NCBI GenBank assembly: GCA_002311455.1
Contig: DCAJ01000007.1
Location: forward strand, 14,558 to 24,730
Origin: Anaerolineales bacterium UBA1136
GTDB taxonomy: Bacteria; Chloroflexota; Anaerolineae; Anaerolineales; UBA11657
Direction: 5' to 3'
DNA: 10,173 nucleotides
Position 1 is the first letter of the stretch. The number at the start of each line of letters is the position of its first letter. Positions 1-7,127 of this stretch are shown one piece after another. Below the pieces are notes generated by a model. It searched no databases, was not told where the DNA came from, and saw only the letters and a list, made by a program, of their open reading frames with translations. The translations under genes and the position numbers were made by a program.

Positions 1-380
1 CTTAGCCCGAGCGTTATCGGAGGAGATGTCACAAAAACAACATCTGGACGAGCCACTCTAAATACACCTAATATAGTTGTCAAAGCCTGGAAAATAATAT
101 AGTCAAATGCACGCGCCCAAACCTTGTGCCGCTTAGGAGGCATGAAAACTCGTAGTACCCGTACTCCATGCTCTATTGACTCAGTAAAAGGTTTTCTCCA
201 ATTTGACCTCATTACAGGATTATCAAGTACTTCCTTGGAAGGATTATAGTGTGGCACAGAGGTAAGCACAGTAACGTTATGGCCATTATCACCTAACCCA
301 TTAGCAATATCAGTCATCATGTTAGCCGTTGACACAGTATCAGGACCATATACCAACGTTAACATCAATATGTTTGTCAT
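1..380 (-). CDS. GT4-family glycosyltransferase, WcaI/WbuB-like, N-terminal part (cut by window edge)
   Basis: The first 126 codons are visible; the C-terminal part lies beyond position 1. The start (MTNILMLTLVYGPD) is followed by a stretch reading TANMMTDIANGLGDNGHNVTV and then LTSVPHYNP. This is the typical N-terminal Rossmann half of GT4 enzymes of the WcaI/WbuB type, where a loop after the first strand precedes 'L...GH.V.V.T..P.Y'. The segment ends with RPDVVFVTSPPITLGL, matching the 'DvvhvtsPp' strand of that group. Such enzymes are cytosolic GT-B transferases that add a sugar from an NDP donor to a lipid-linked glycan. The donor-binding domain with the EX7E motif is not in view, so activity and specificity cannot be judged. 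The ATG is three bases after the stop of the upstream SDR gene, with only a weak Shine-Dalgarno, so translational coupling is likely. The family call is fairly firm; the subfamily is tentative. Confidence 0.8.
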   Translation of the reverse strand, partial: MTNILMLTLVYGPDTVSTANMMTDIANGLGDNGHNVTVLTSVPHYNPSKEVLDNPVMRSNWRKPFTESIEHGVRVLRVFMPPKRHKVWARAFDYIIFQALTTILGVFRVARPDVVFVTSPPITLGL

Positions 381-383
381 AAA

Positions 384-1400
384 TCAGCGCTCGGTAAGTC
401 TTTCCTCTAACACAGCATTGACTTTATCACGATTTTTTGTAGAGAAATACCATTTAATAGTACGATGGAGACCATCTACAAAATTGACTCGAGGAGACCA
501 TTCAAGTAATCGCCCAGCTAACTCATTGTCTGCAACACGATTCATAGGACCTGTGGGCATTTCAGGATGCAAATCGATTTCAGCATCGTGTCCTGTGTAA
601 GATAGTACCTCGTGCACCGCATCAATAACACGTGTGCGCTCCATAGTACCCAAATTGATTGCAGTACCATCATCTATCTTCTCTGCAGCTAATATTGTTC
701 CAGAGACAATATCATCCACGTGGGTCCAATTGCGAATTTGTTCTCCATTCCCCCAGACCACATAAGGATCTTGAGCAACAAATGCGCGAGCAATCATAGC
801 AATCACAGCATGATTCTCATGCCCTCGTTCACCATATACTGTAAAGTAGCGACAGCATGCAGATTTAAGCCCCCAGTCCTGATGAAAAGATTGCAGGGTC
901 ATTTCACCCATTAGTTTGGCCCACCCATACATATTGTCCGCATCAAATGGTGGCCCTACCATATCCTCTTTCAAATACAATATCTCACCAGGATCAGTCT
1001 GTAAATGATTTGGGTACACGCATCCTGAGGAAGCATAGACCACTTTCTCAACTCCTGACTCATAGCAGGCACGAAACAGCATGCCATCAAGAGCCAAATT
1101 AGTAGTGCACGCAGCTTGATGTAAATCAACATATCCACGACCACCATGATCAGCAGCCAAGTGGAATACTATCTGTATTCCTTCTACCAATTTCTGGGAT
1201 ACTCCTGGAGCAGTCAGATCGGCTTCCACAAAATCAACCTGCCCAGATTCTATGTGAGACTTAATGTTGGCCAAACGTCCACTGCTCAGATTATCCACAA
1301 CACGGACATTGGCACCCCTATCAACCAAAGCATCAGTAAGATGTGACCCTATAAAAGACGCGCCGCCTGTCACTAAAATTCTTTTACCATTCAAGTTCAT
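384..1400 (-). CDS. NAD-dependent sugar-nucleotide epimerase (extended SDR), GDP-mannose 3,5-epimerase-like
   Basis: A complete 338-residue extended SDR, the usual length for NDP-sugar epimerases. The Rossmann motif GGASFIG lies at residues 12-18, with an acidic residue (D36) after strand 2 that favours NAD. The catalytic elements are S124/S125 and Y158-x3-K162. Several signatures recall GDP-mannose 3,5-epimerase (GME): the AADHGGRGY segment at 82-90 matches the AADMGGMGF loop of plant GME, and SSGCVYP at 124-130 places C127 where GME has its catalytic cysteine. WGNGEQIRNWTHVDD further on is the general C-terminal sugar-binding signature. The basic partner residue of GME (lysine in GREKAP) is not evident; the aligned stretch reads GHENHAV. 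The enzyme may therefore perform another epimerisation, or act on another nucleotide sugar. The start is well supported by GAGGTG four bases upstream. A good promoter lies just upstream, and a GT4 gene follows three bases after the stop. Confidence 0.88.
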   Translation of the reverse strand: MNLNGKRILVTGGASFIGSHLTDALVDRGANVRVVDNLSSGRLANIKSHIESGQVDFVEADLTAPGVSQKLVEGIQIVFHLAADHGGRGYVDLHQAACTTNLALDGMLFRACYESGVEKVVYASSGCVYPNHLQTDPGEILYLKEDMVGPPFDADNMYGWAKLMGEMTLQSFHQDWGLKSACCRYFTVYGERGHENHAVIAMIARAFVAQDPYVVWGNGEQIRNWTHVDDIVSGTILAAEKIDDGTAINLGTMERTRVIDAVHEVLSYTGHDAEIDLHPEMPTGPMNRVADNELAGRLLEWSPRVNFVDGLHRTIKWYFSTKNRDKVNAVLEERLTER

Positions 1401-1404
1401 GCTT

Positions 1405-1410
1405 CACCTC
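1405..1410 (-). promoter_or_regulatory. Strong ribosome binding site of the GME-like epimerase gene
   Basis: GAGGTG on the minus strand, four bases before the ATG at 1400. It is complementary to the conserved CACCTC of the 16S rRNA 3' end and is the best Shine-Dalgarno in the window. It fits with the gene being translated independently after the promoter just upstream, whereas most other starts here are coupled to the preceding stop. Confidence 0.65.
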
Positions 1411-1420
1411 AATTATTGTA

Positions 1421-1449
1421 ATTATAATCACTAAATATTTTCAGCTCAA
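1421..1449 (-). promoter_or_regulatory. Predicted sigma-70-type promoter
   Basis: On the minus strand, TTGAGC (1449-1444, four of six matches to TTGACA) is separated by exactly 17 bases from a perfect TATAAT (1426-1421). Initiation about seven bases downstream, near 1414, would give a leader of about 14 bases that contains just the GAGGTG ribosome binding site. The promoter sits in the only sizeable intergenic gap and would drive the epimerase and the following GT4 gene. The -10 match and spacing are seen directly; activity is inferred. AT-rich DNA produces TATAAT-like words by chance, but the spacing and location raise the odds. Confidence 0.6.
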
Positions 1450-1512
1450 ATGGTGCTATGATGATGATATTTATACCTCACCACAACAGTTTCATTGCAC
1501 AAATATAACATG

Positions 1513-2490
1513 CTATTTATTATAGAATTGCCTATACCAAGCAATTGTTTCTTTTACTCCAGCCTCCATAGAGTAAGGCAGCGATCCGCAAATCTTCTCT
1601 ATATCAGATATGTTAACCTGATACTCAGTAAGCACATTGTTTAGACGAAACGAATTAAATGGAAAATTGTTGTAACCAACGAAGTTCACTATATCTCCGA
1701 CATACGCTCCAAATCTGGCCAGGATTTCAGGTACAGTAACAATTGGCCCAGAACCTAGTTCAGTACTTAGCATATCTACCCAATGCCGTAGTGATATAGG
1801 CTCATAATCTGCTAAGTAAAACATTTTTCCTTGCATATTAACTTCAGGTGCCTCCATTAACTTAGCGTATTGATGCACCAAATTACCTACATATCCATAT
1901 GACTTAAGTAACAGTTTGTTTCCAACATGAAAGTATCGATCTTTTTCCACCAAACGTATAAATTTTTGGTAGTGTGTGTTCATTCCCGGTCCCCAAACTG
2001 TAGTTGGACGTACTATGCACCAGGATTTGCTACCATCATCATTTTCATAAACAATTTGCTCACCTAGCACTTTACTCTCCCCATACAAAGTATGGGGCTG
2101 CCAATCCTTATTATTTTGAGGCACATAACCTGGCCTACACACCAACTGAGTGGAAGTATAAATACAGCGAACCACACTAGGAGTAGATTGAACAGCAGCA
2201 ACAACATTCTCGACACCGGAAATGTTGCTAGCATAATCAACCCTTAAATCAGCTTTTTCATCTAGGTCAGTTCGTGCTGCCAGATGGACAACGTGAGTAG
2301 GATCAAAGTCCAGAAATTTACTTTTCAACTTCTGCACATCTAAAATGTCGCATTCTTCAAAAGTAAAATCTTCTGGTCTTGATGTAGGCGGATTCACGTC
2401 TATACCCAATACCCGGCATCCTCTCTCTGTGAGTTCACGAACTAGGTGACCTCCAATGAAACCAGAACTTCCCGTGACCAATACTTTCAT
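1513..2490 (-). CDS. NAD(P)-dependent sugar-nucleotide epimerase/dehydratase/reductase (extended SDR)
   Basis: A complete 325-residue extended SDR. The Rossmann motif GSSGFIG is at residues 7-13, and D31 at the end of strand 2 suggests NAD. The HLAA motif is at 69-72. The catalytic triad candidates are S113/T114 and Y136-x3-K140, within LYGESKVLGE. IVRPTTVWGPG after the active site is the usual 'R...vyGpg' signature of nucleotide-sugar SDRs. The motifs do not separate a 4-epimerase from a reductase or dehydratase, so the substrate stays open. The ATG overlaps the carbamoyltransferase stop as ATGA, which implies translational coupling and near-equal expression. This hints that the two proteins work on the same sugar. 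The ribosome binding site is weak (GTGAAAAA before the ATG). It is not a close copy of the other SDR in the window: similarity is limited to family motifs. Confidence 0.85.
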   Translation of the reverse strand: MKVLVTGSSGFIGGHLVRELTERGCRVLGIDVNPPTSRPEDFTFEECDILDVQKLKSKFLDFDPTHVVHLAARTDLDEKADLRVDYASNISGVENVVAAVQSTPSVVRCIYTSTQLVCRPGYVPQNNKDWQPHTLYGESKVLGEQIVYENDDGSKSWCIVRPTTVWGPGMNTHYQKFIRLVEKDRYFHVGNKLLLKSYGYVGNLVHQYAKLMEAPEVNMQGKMFYLADYEPISLRHWVDMLSTELGSGPIVTVPEILARFGAYVGDIVNFVGYNNFPFNSFRLNNVLTEYQVNISDIEKICGSLPYSMEAGVKETIAWYRQFYNK

Positions 2491-4211
2491 TTTTTCACTA
2501 GATAATTACCTACTACCAGTACATCCATCTTGGTCCGCATAAAACAGTCGATCGCTTCCTCAGGTGTACATACAATAGGCTCATTTTCATTGAAGCTTGT
2601 GTTTAGAACAACTGGCACACCAGTCCTTTCATAAAATGCATTAATCAACTCATAATAAGTTGGGGAAACATCCTTACTCACAGTCTGCAATCTGCCAGAC
2701 CCATCTACATGAGTAACAGCTGGAATAATTTCCTGTTTTTCTGGCAGTACTCCATAAACTTTCAACATGAAAGGATCAGGGTATGATTGATCAAAGTAAT
2801 CACCTGTATATTCTTCAAGAATAGCTGGAGCAAAAGGTCTGAAACTCTCGCGATTTTTTATGCGAGAGTTAAGCAACTGCTGGGTAGTTGAGCGACGAGG
2901 ATCTGCTATGATACTACGATTTCCTAATGCACGAGGACCCCACTCCATCCGTCCTTGAAACCATCCAATCACATTGCCTTCTTCAACTAATCCTGCAGTC
3001 TCTTTTGCCAATTCAGGTGTATCCAATGTGGAGTATCCCAAATTACGTCTCTTTAGTACGGATTCAACATATCCGTTAGAGAATTGAGGGCCTGTATATG
3101 CATGAGACATATTATAAGTACGAGGAAAATCCAAGAGCTGATGATATATATAGTAACAAACTCCCATTGCAGTGCCTGAATCACTAGCAGCGGGTTGAAT
3201 ATATATGTCAGTAAAATTAGTATTAGGAAGCACCTTGCCGTTGAAAACACTGTTCAAAGCTACGCCTCCTGCCATACACAAGCAGTCATAGCCTGTTTCT
3301 TCATACAGTTTTTCAAGCAGAGCGAACTCGAGTTCCTCAGTAATGACTTGTAATGAGGCGGCTACATCCTCATGATAAGATGTTAGAGTTTCGTTTGGTT
3401 GGCGCGAATCTCCGAACATACGCAAAAACTTGTCAGAGTATAGTCTTCCTATCTTGGGTTTCCCGCCAGCCCAACTCATAGTACCACCTTCAGCTTGATA
3501 TCTCAAATAACTTTGGTCCACCTCAAACGTTTTGTCAGACTGAATTCGTACTATTTTGCGCAATTTATCTACATAATGTGGCTCTCCAAAAGGAGCTAGG
3601 CCCATTACCTTTCCTTCATCACCATACTGTCTAAAACCCAACCACTGTGATACCGCTGTGTATAAAATGCCAATTGAATGTGGGAAATGAATTGCACCAC
3701 TAACACTAATTTTGTTCCCATTAGCACTACCCCACATTGTGCTAGTAAAATCGCCCATACCATCGACTGACAATATCGCTGCATTCTCGTAGGGTGAAAC
3801 AAAAAATGCGCTTGCCATATGGGCACGATGATGCTCTATATTGTGAAAGTTGGCTTTAATGTCACCTCGATTGACATTCAAATAATCACATAATACAGTG
3901 GCTATATTACCAACAACGTGTCGATTTCTTAAACGGTCCAACAGCAATCGAGGGCTAGGACCATTTTTGATTGCATATTGGGCCTTCCTAAGTATATTGG
4001 CATTTGGATCACGAGATATGCCTATGTGTTCCACCTCCTGCACAGAGATTCCAGCTTCTTTCAGGCAATATATTATAGCGCTCACTGGAAATCCGGCCCA
4101 ATATTTAATTCTCTCAAAGCGTTCTTCTTCGACAGCAGCAATAAGCTGCCCATCTTTAATTAGGCATGCTGATGCGCCACCATGATATGCATTTATACCA
4201 AGTATGTACAT
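2487..4211 (-). CDS. O-carbamoyltransferase, NodU/CmcH/TobZ family
   Basis: A 574-residue carbamoyltransferase with both family domains. The N-terminal Kae1-like (ASKHA-fold) domain opens with MYILGINAYHGGASACLI and has VEEERFERIK at 27-36. It carries the metal-binding H127-x3-H131 (HHRAH), the DGMGD phosphate loop at 150-154, GGVALNS at 315-321 and the likely third metal ligand D344 in AASDSGTAMG. The C-terminal domain holds GRMEWGPRALGNRSI at 420-434 and VVLNTSFNENEPIV near the end. By family, it makes carbamoyl-adenylate from carbamoyl phosphate and ATP and transfers the carbamoyl group to a hydroxyl. In this glycan locus the acceptor is probably a sugar (inference). All key residues are present, so it looks active. 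I chose the ATG at 4211, 13 bases after the upstream stop, because the family begins there; a TTG at 4241 would add ten non-conserved residues. AGGG (4226-4223) is a modest ribosome binding site. The end overlaps the next SDR as ATGA. Confidence 0.92.
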   Translation of the reverse strand: MYILGINAYHGGASACLIKDGQLIAAVEEERFERIKYWAGFPVSAIIYCLKEAGISVQEVEHIGISRDPNANILRKAQYAIKNGPSPRLLLDRLRNRHVVGNIATVLCDYLNVNRGDIKANFHNIEHHRAHMASAFFVSPYENAAILSVDGMGDFTSTMWGSANGNKISVSGAIHFPHSIGILYTAVSQWLGFRQYGDEGKVMGLAPFGEPHYVDKLRKIVRIQSDKTFEVDQSYLRYQAEGGTMSWAGGKPKIGRLYSDKFLRMFGDSRQPNETLTSYHEDVAASLQVITEELEFALLEKLYEETGYDCLCMAGGVALNSVFNGKVLPNTNFTDIYIQPAASDSGTAMGVCYYIYHQLLDFPRTYNMSHAYTGPQFSNGYVESVLKRRNLGYSTLDTPELAKETAGLVEEGNVIGWFQGRMEWGPRALGNRSIIADPRRSTTQQLLNSRIKNRESFRPFAPAILEEYTGDYFDQSYPDPFMLKVYGVLPEKQEIIPAVTHVDGSGRLQTVSKDVSPTYYELINAFYERTGVPVVLNTSFNENEPIVCTPEEAIDCFMRTKMDVLVVGNYLVKK

Positions 4212-4224
4212 TACTATTCTTACC

Positions 4225-5856
4225 CTAGGACAATTGTACAATCACATAACGTTTAATCAATAAACCTATTACCCTAACTTCTCGTACATAAACAACATTC
4301 TCTATAGTCTCATATCTTCCCAACGCGACAAGCCTATGGTCAATTAATAAATCAGATTCAGGAAACCGCGATTCATCGATCAGATAGGCTGAATTTGTAA
4401 GGACCGGATTGTGTCTGCTTGCGCCTATATTAATCTTTTTCTCGTTAACATATTCCGCTATATCAGCAGCGGCATATCCCTCAGCACTATAATAAGCACT
4501 AGTGAATAGCCCCATGCTAGGATAGATTATCATATAGATAACACACAGAGCAATAGCTATTGTTCTATGCTTGCCGAATGTTCCAAATTTTACAATAAGC
4601 CAAGCCATATACACAGCTAACGGTGGTAAGAAGAACATAACGTAACGCTGACTCATTCTATATAATGAATGGGCAAGTAAAGGCACCAACAACCACAAAA
4701 CCACAAATGTATTTGGCCACATCTTTTGTCTCCCCCAAACAATTAAACCCGCTACCACAACCTCACCAGCAGTCAAAAACAAAAATCTCAATAACTGAAT
4801 TAGCACCATTGGAAACAATCTTTCTAACCAACCAAACCACATTTCCCCAAACAATTCAGGTTGAATAGCTTCTAAGTACTGCACAGAACCTACTATTGCT
4901 AAATTTATGGGAACTAGTATGGTAACAATATTAGAGACACTCATATTTGGAATTCTTGTTCTAATATCCTTAAACGCAAGAAACGAGAAAGGAAACACAA
5001 GAGCACCCAGCCACATAATATAACCGCCAAGTCGCGGAACACTGGCTACTATATGAAATCTTATGTCAGTAGGTTCAACATTAACAAAACCTGGCTGTAG
5101 TACCATGCCCACAACTTGTTTAGTCCAAACCAGATAAGGTATTAAAATGACTCCATACACAACTATATAAATTGATAAAACCTTTATGATGTCAATTTTC
5201 CAATTAGTGATACGGTCAATCTTTTGGTTGAGGCGCATTTGTAGTACAACATAAATAGCAACAGCAGGAAGAAACAGTGTTCCATTGTACCTAAATAAAG
5301 TAGCTAATCCGAAAAGCAAAGCAGCCAATAAATGCCTCTTTAGACTGTGTCTATAGGTAGCATGACCAGAAACAAACATCGTAACAGTTATAAGTGCTGT
5401 AAATGGCACATCTGGATAAGCAATTCCACCATAAACCCAAAATAATGGGCTAAATCCAATAATCGTAGCAGCTAACAAACCTACAGATAATGACCACCAT
5501 CTACAACCTATCAAATAAACTACCGCAATACAAATCAGCCACGAGACAAGAGATGGTAATCGGGAAGACAACTCCGTGACACCCACGATGCCTTGCATAC
5601 CGGCTATGACAAGAGAATTTCCTAGTGGATTGTTAAAGCCCTGATAGAGATGTAAAAGCGATGCATTAAATCCCATGCCGTTAGTGATTAATTCAGCACT
5701 TTGGTGATAGATATATTCTAAATTCACAAATGGGGATGACAAAAAGAAACTATGTCCAATTATCCCGATTCCAAACAGGCAAAAGAGAGGCCAATATGAA
5801 AATGATGAAAGTTGTCTTATTGTTGAATATAATCTGCTAGTATCATCAAACCACAT
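4225..5856 (-). CDS. Membrane glycosyltransferase, GT-C fold, GT39/PMT_2 type
   Basis: A 543-residue polytopic membrane protein with about 11-13 hydrophobic segments, the first near residues 22-40 and the last near 430-452. A soluble C-terminal tail of about 90 residues follows. The first extracytoplasmic loop (NLEYIY, with E47 as the acidic candidate catalytic residue, then a G-x-GF element) is followed by SRLPSLVSWLICIAVVYLIG and a helix pair ending in SPLFWVYGGIAYPDVPFTAL. This is the standard layout of the dolichyl/polyprenyl-phosphate-sugar transferase group (PMT_2). Such enzymes take a sugar from a polyprenyl-phosphate donor and transfer it on the outer face of the membrane to lipid, glycan or protein. 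Length and sequence differ from the other two GT-C proteins here, so it is a separate branch. The ATG overlaps the upstream stop by one base (TAATG), and no good Shine-Dalgarno is visible, pointing to translation by reinitiation. Acceptor and donor are unknown. Confidence 0.82.
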   Translation of the reverse strand: MWFDDTSRLYSTIRQLSSFSYWPLFCLFGIGIIGHSFFLSSPFVNLEYIYHQSAELITNGMGFNASLLHLYQGFNNPLGNSLVIAGMQGIVGVTELSSRLPSLVSWLICIAVVYLIGCRWWSLSVGLLAATIIGFSPLFWVYGGIAYPDVPFTALITVTMFVSGHATYRHSLKRHLLAALLFGLATLFRYNGTLFLPAVAIYVVLQMRLNQKIDRITNWKIDIIKVLSIYIVVYGVILIPYLVWTKQVVGMVLQPGFVNVEPTDIRFHIVASVPRLGGYIMWLGALVFPFSFLAFKDIRTRIPNMSVSNIVTILVPINLAIVGSVQYLEAIQPELFGEMWFGWLERLFPMVLIQLLRFLFLTAGEVVVAGLIVWGRQKMWPNTFVVLWLLVPLLAHSLYRMSQRYVMFFLPPLAVYMAWLIVKFGTFGKHRTIAIALCVIYMIIYPSMGLFTSAYYSAEGYAAADIAEYVNEKKINIGASRHNPVLTNSAYLIDESRFPESDLLIDHRLVALGRYETIENVVYVREVRVIGLLIKRYVIVQLS

Positions 5857-7127
5857 TATATTAAGTGTGCTAATTTTACCTTGTTAAGTCCAATAACTAT
5901 AGCATTGGCAGCAAATATCATCATGTATATGTCAAGAAATGTTCTATGACTTGTGTGAGACCAGAACACTGCTGTACTTGCCACAAATGCTGCCAACAAT
6001 GTGAAGAATGGCAAATATTTTTTCCAGTCATCAGTTGAAATAATCATTCCCAGTATTCCTAAAATCAACATAGGGAAATATGACACAAAATAAACTGTTT
6101 GAGCTAGACTATCTTTGTATGGATTGAATTTCAATGAAAAGGCTGCAACAATCTTTGTTGCAGATCTGCTGAGTGTAAGTGCAGGATAATCTACAATATA
6201 TTCTAGCCCCTTCTCTAAAAACCATTTCTGCTGATCAATCTCATTAGTGCTTAATATTTGAATACTCTCAATATCAGCTTTCGAAATATTATCCCATGCA
6301 GCAATTTCATCAAAATCAATACTCATTTCGGGGTAGTGCATAAATGTATAATGATTGTTTGCTACCCAAAGCTGTCTCCCAGCCATAGAAGTCAAGACTG
6401 GAGTACCTAACAAAGCATTGTTTCTTACAAGCCAAGGAGATACTACAATAAGAAAACATCCTAATAATGAAATTATATGCGTAATGCGTGACTGTATTGT
6501 CCAATGCTTTAACAACATTACACTTACACAATATATAACGACGAACGGTATGAGAGTCACCTTGGTCAATGTTGCCGCACCCAATATAATCCCCGCCAAT
6601 CCACAAGTTGCTGTCGAACATGTGTGCTGAGCACGACAAATTAGCCATACTGATAGTGATATTAAAAATGTAAACAAACAAGTTTCTTGTAAACTGGTGT
6701 CATGTAATACGTAATAAGGATAAATACTGGCAAAAGCACAAGCGAGTAATCCAACTCTGGAACCAAACCACTGATTCGCTATGAGAAACACGCATAGTAC
6801 TGTTCCAGTACCTAGGAATGCCTGCATCACAATAAGTGGGTAGTATCCACTACCATTAATCATAATTCCAGATGCAATGAGCAATGGATAAACTGGCGCA
6901 AAATATGCACACTTGGACCCGTACAGGTTCGGATAATCAGGTGCGTCAATGCAAAATCCACCACCATTAACCAACTGCCTTGCCAAACTATGAAAAGGTT
7001 CGTACTGTCCCCAAAAAGAGTCTTCACCACGAATCAAGCGCGCACCTACACGTATACTAAATGCAAATATCAAAATTAATAGCAGATGTACTTTCTTCTG
7101 TTGTTTGTTGCTTAAATTAAATGTCAT
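5856..7127 (-). CDS. Membrane glycosyltransferase, GT-C fold, PMT_2-like; paralogue of the protein at 8253-9578
   Basis: A 423-residue polytopic membrane protein. A short basic N-terminus (NKQQKK) precedes the first transmembrane helix at about 14-32. A large extracytoplasmic loop follows, with an acidic E43 and GGGF, then YFAPVYPLLIAS. The middle carries FASIYPYYVLHDTSLQET, a run of helices, and then VVSPWLVRN followed by LWVANNHYTF. The C-terminus has TSHRTFLDIYMMIFAANAI. These landmarks, in this order, recur in the protein encoded at 8253-9578, so the two share ancestry along their whole length. By fold it should move a sugar from a polyprenyl-phosphate donor to an acceptor outside the cytoplasmic membrane; the sugar is unknown. 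The ATG overlaps the stop of the GT4 gene as ATGA, with AAGAAGG close upstream. The stop overlaps the next start as TAATG. The remote possibility is a membrane protein of the same fold without transferase activity. Confidence 0.78.
   Translation of the reverse strand: MTFNLSNKQQKKVHLLLILIFAFSIRVGARLIRGEDSFWGQYEPFHSLARQLVNGGGFCIDAPDYPNLYGSKCAYFAPVYPLLIASGIMINGSGYYPLIVMQAFLGTGTVLCVFLIANQWFGSRVGLLACAFASIYPYYVLHDTSLQETCLFTFLISLSVWLICRAQHTCSTATCGLAGIILGAATLTKVTLIPFVVIYCVSVMLLKHWTIQSRITHIISLLGCFLIVVSPWLVRNNALLGTPVLTSMAGRQLWVANNHYTFMHYPEMSIDFDEIAAWDNISKADIESIQILSTNEIDQQKWFLEKGLEYIVDYPALTLSRSATKIVAAFSLKFNPYKDSLAQTVYFVSYFPMLILGILGMIISTDDWKKYLPFFTLLAAFVASTAVFWSHTSHRTFLDIYMMIFAANAIVIGLNKVKLAHLI

Larger units (their letters stand above)
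1401..1512. other. Intergenic gap between the two SDR genes
   Basis: This 112-base gap is the only real non-coding space in the window. It holds the predicted promoter and the ribosome binding site described separately, plus a short ATG-trinucleotide run at 1458-1468. I find no GC-rich hairpin followed by a T-run that would terminate transcription from the upstream operon, so readthrough is possible. Confidence 0.6.

Noticed and set aside
319..600. Open frame on the plus strand opposite the end of the GME-like epimerase and the start of the GT4 gene
   Set aside because: It lies antisense to well-supported genes, has no family motif and has a composition typical of a shadow frame. The same holds for the plus-strand frames near 720-914, 1146-1346, 3898-4185, 4665-4868, 6355-6630 and 7332-7541.
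1458..1468. Short ATG trinucleotide run in the intergenic gap
   Set aside because: Only about three and a half units long; too short to be a meaningful repeat or phase-variation tract.
1470..1475. Second -10-like element (TATAAA on the minus strand)
   Set aside because: No acceptable -35 hexamer lies 16-18 bases upstream, and the TATAAT element nearer the gene is a much better candidate.
1401..1512. Possible transcription terminator after the SDR gene that ends at 1513
   Set aside because: I could not find a stable GC-rich stem with a following T-run in the gap on the minus strand.
4212..4241. Upstream TTG start that would lengthen the carbamoyltransferase by ten residues
   Set aside because: The family begins at the MYILGINAYHGG residues encoded from 4211. 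The extension would overlap the upstream gene, and TTG is a weak start.
6316..6681. A 121-codon minus-strand frame inside the GT-C gene at 5856-7127
   Set aside because: It is an alternative frame within a membrane-protein gene whose own frame shows conserved motifs and matches its paralogue. The alternative product has no recognisable features.
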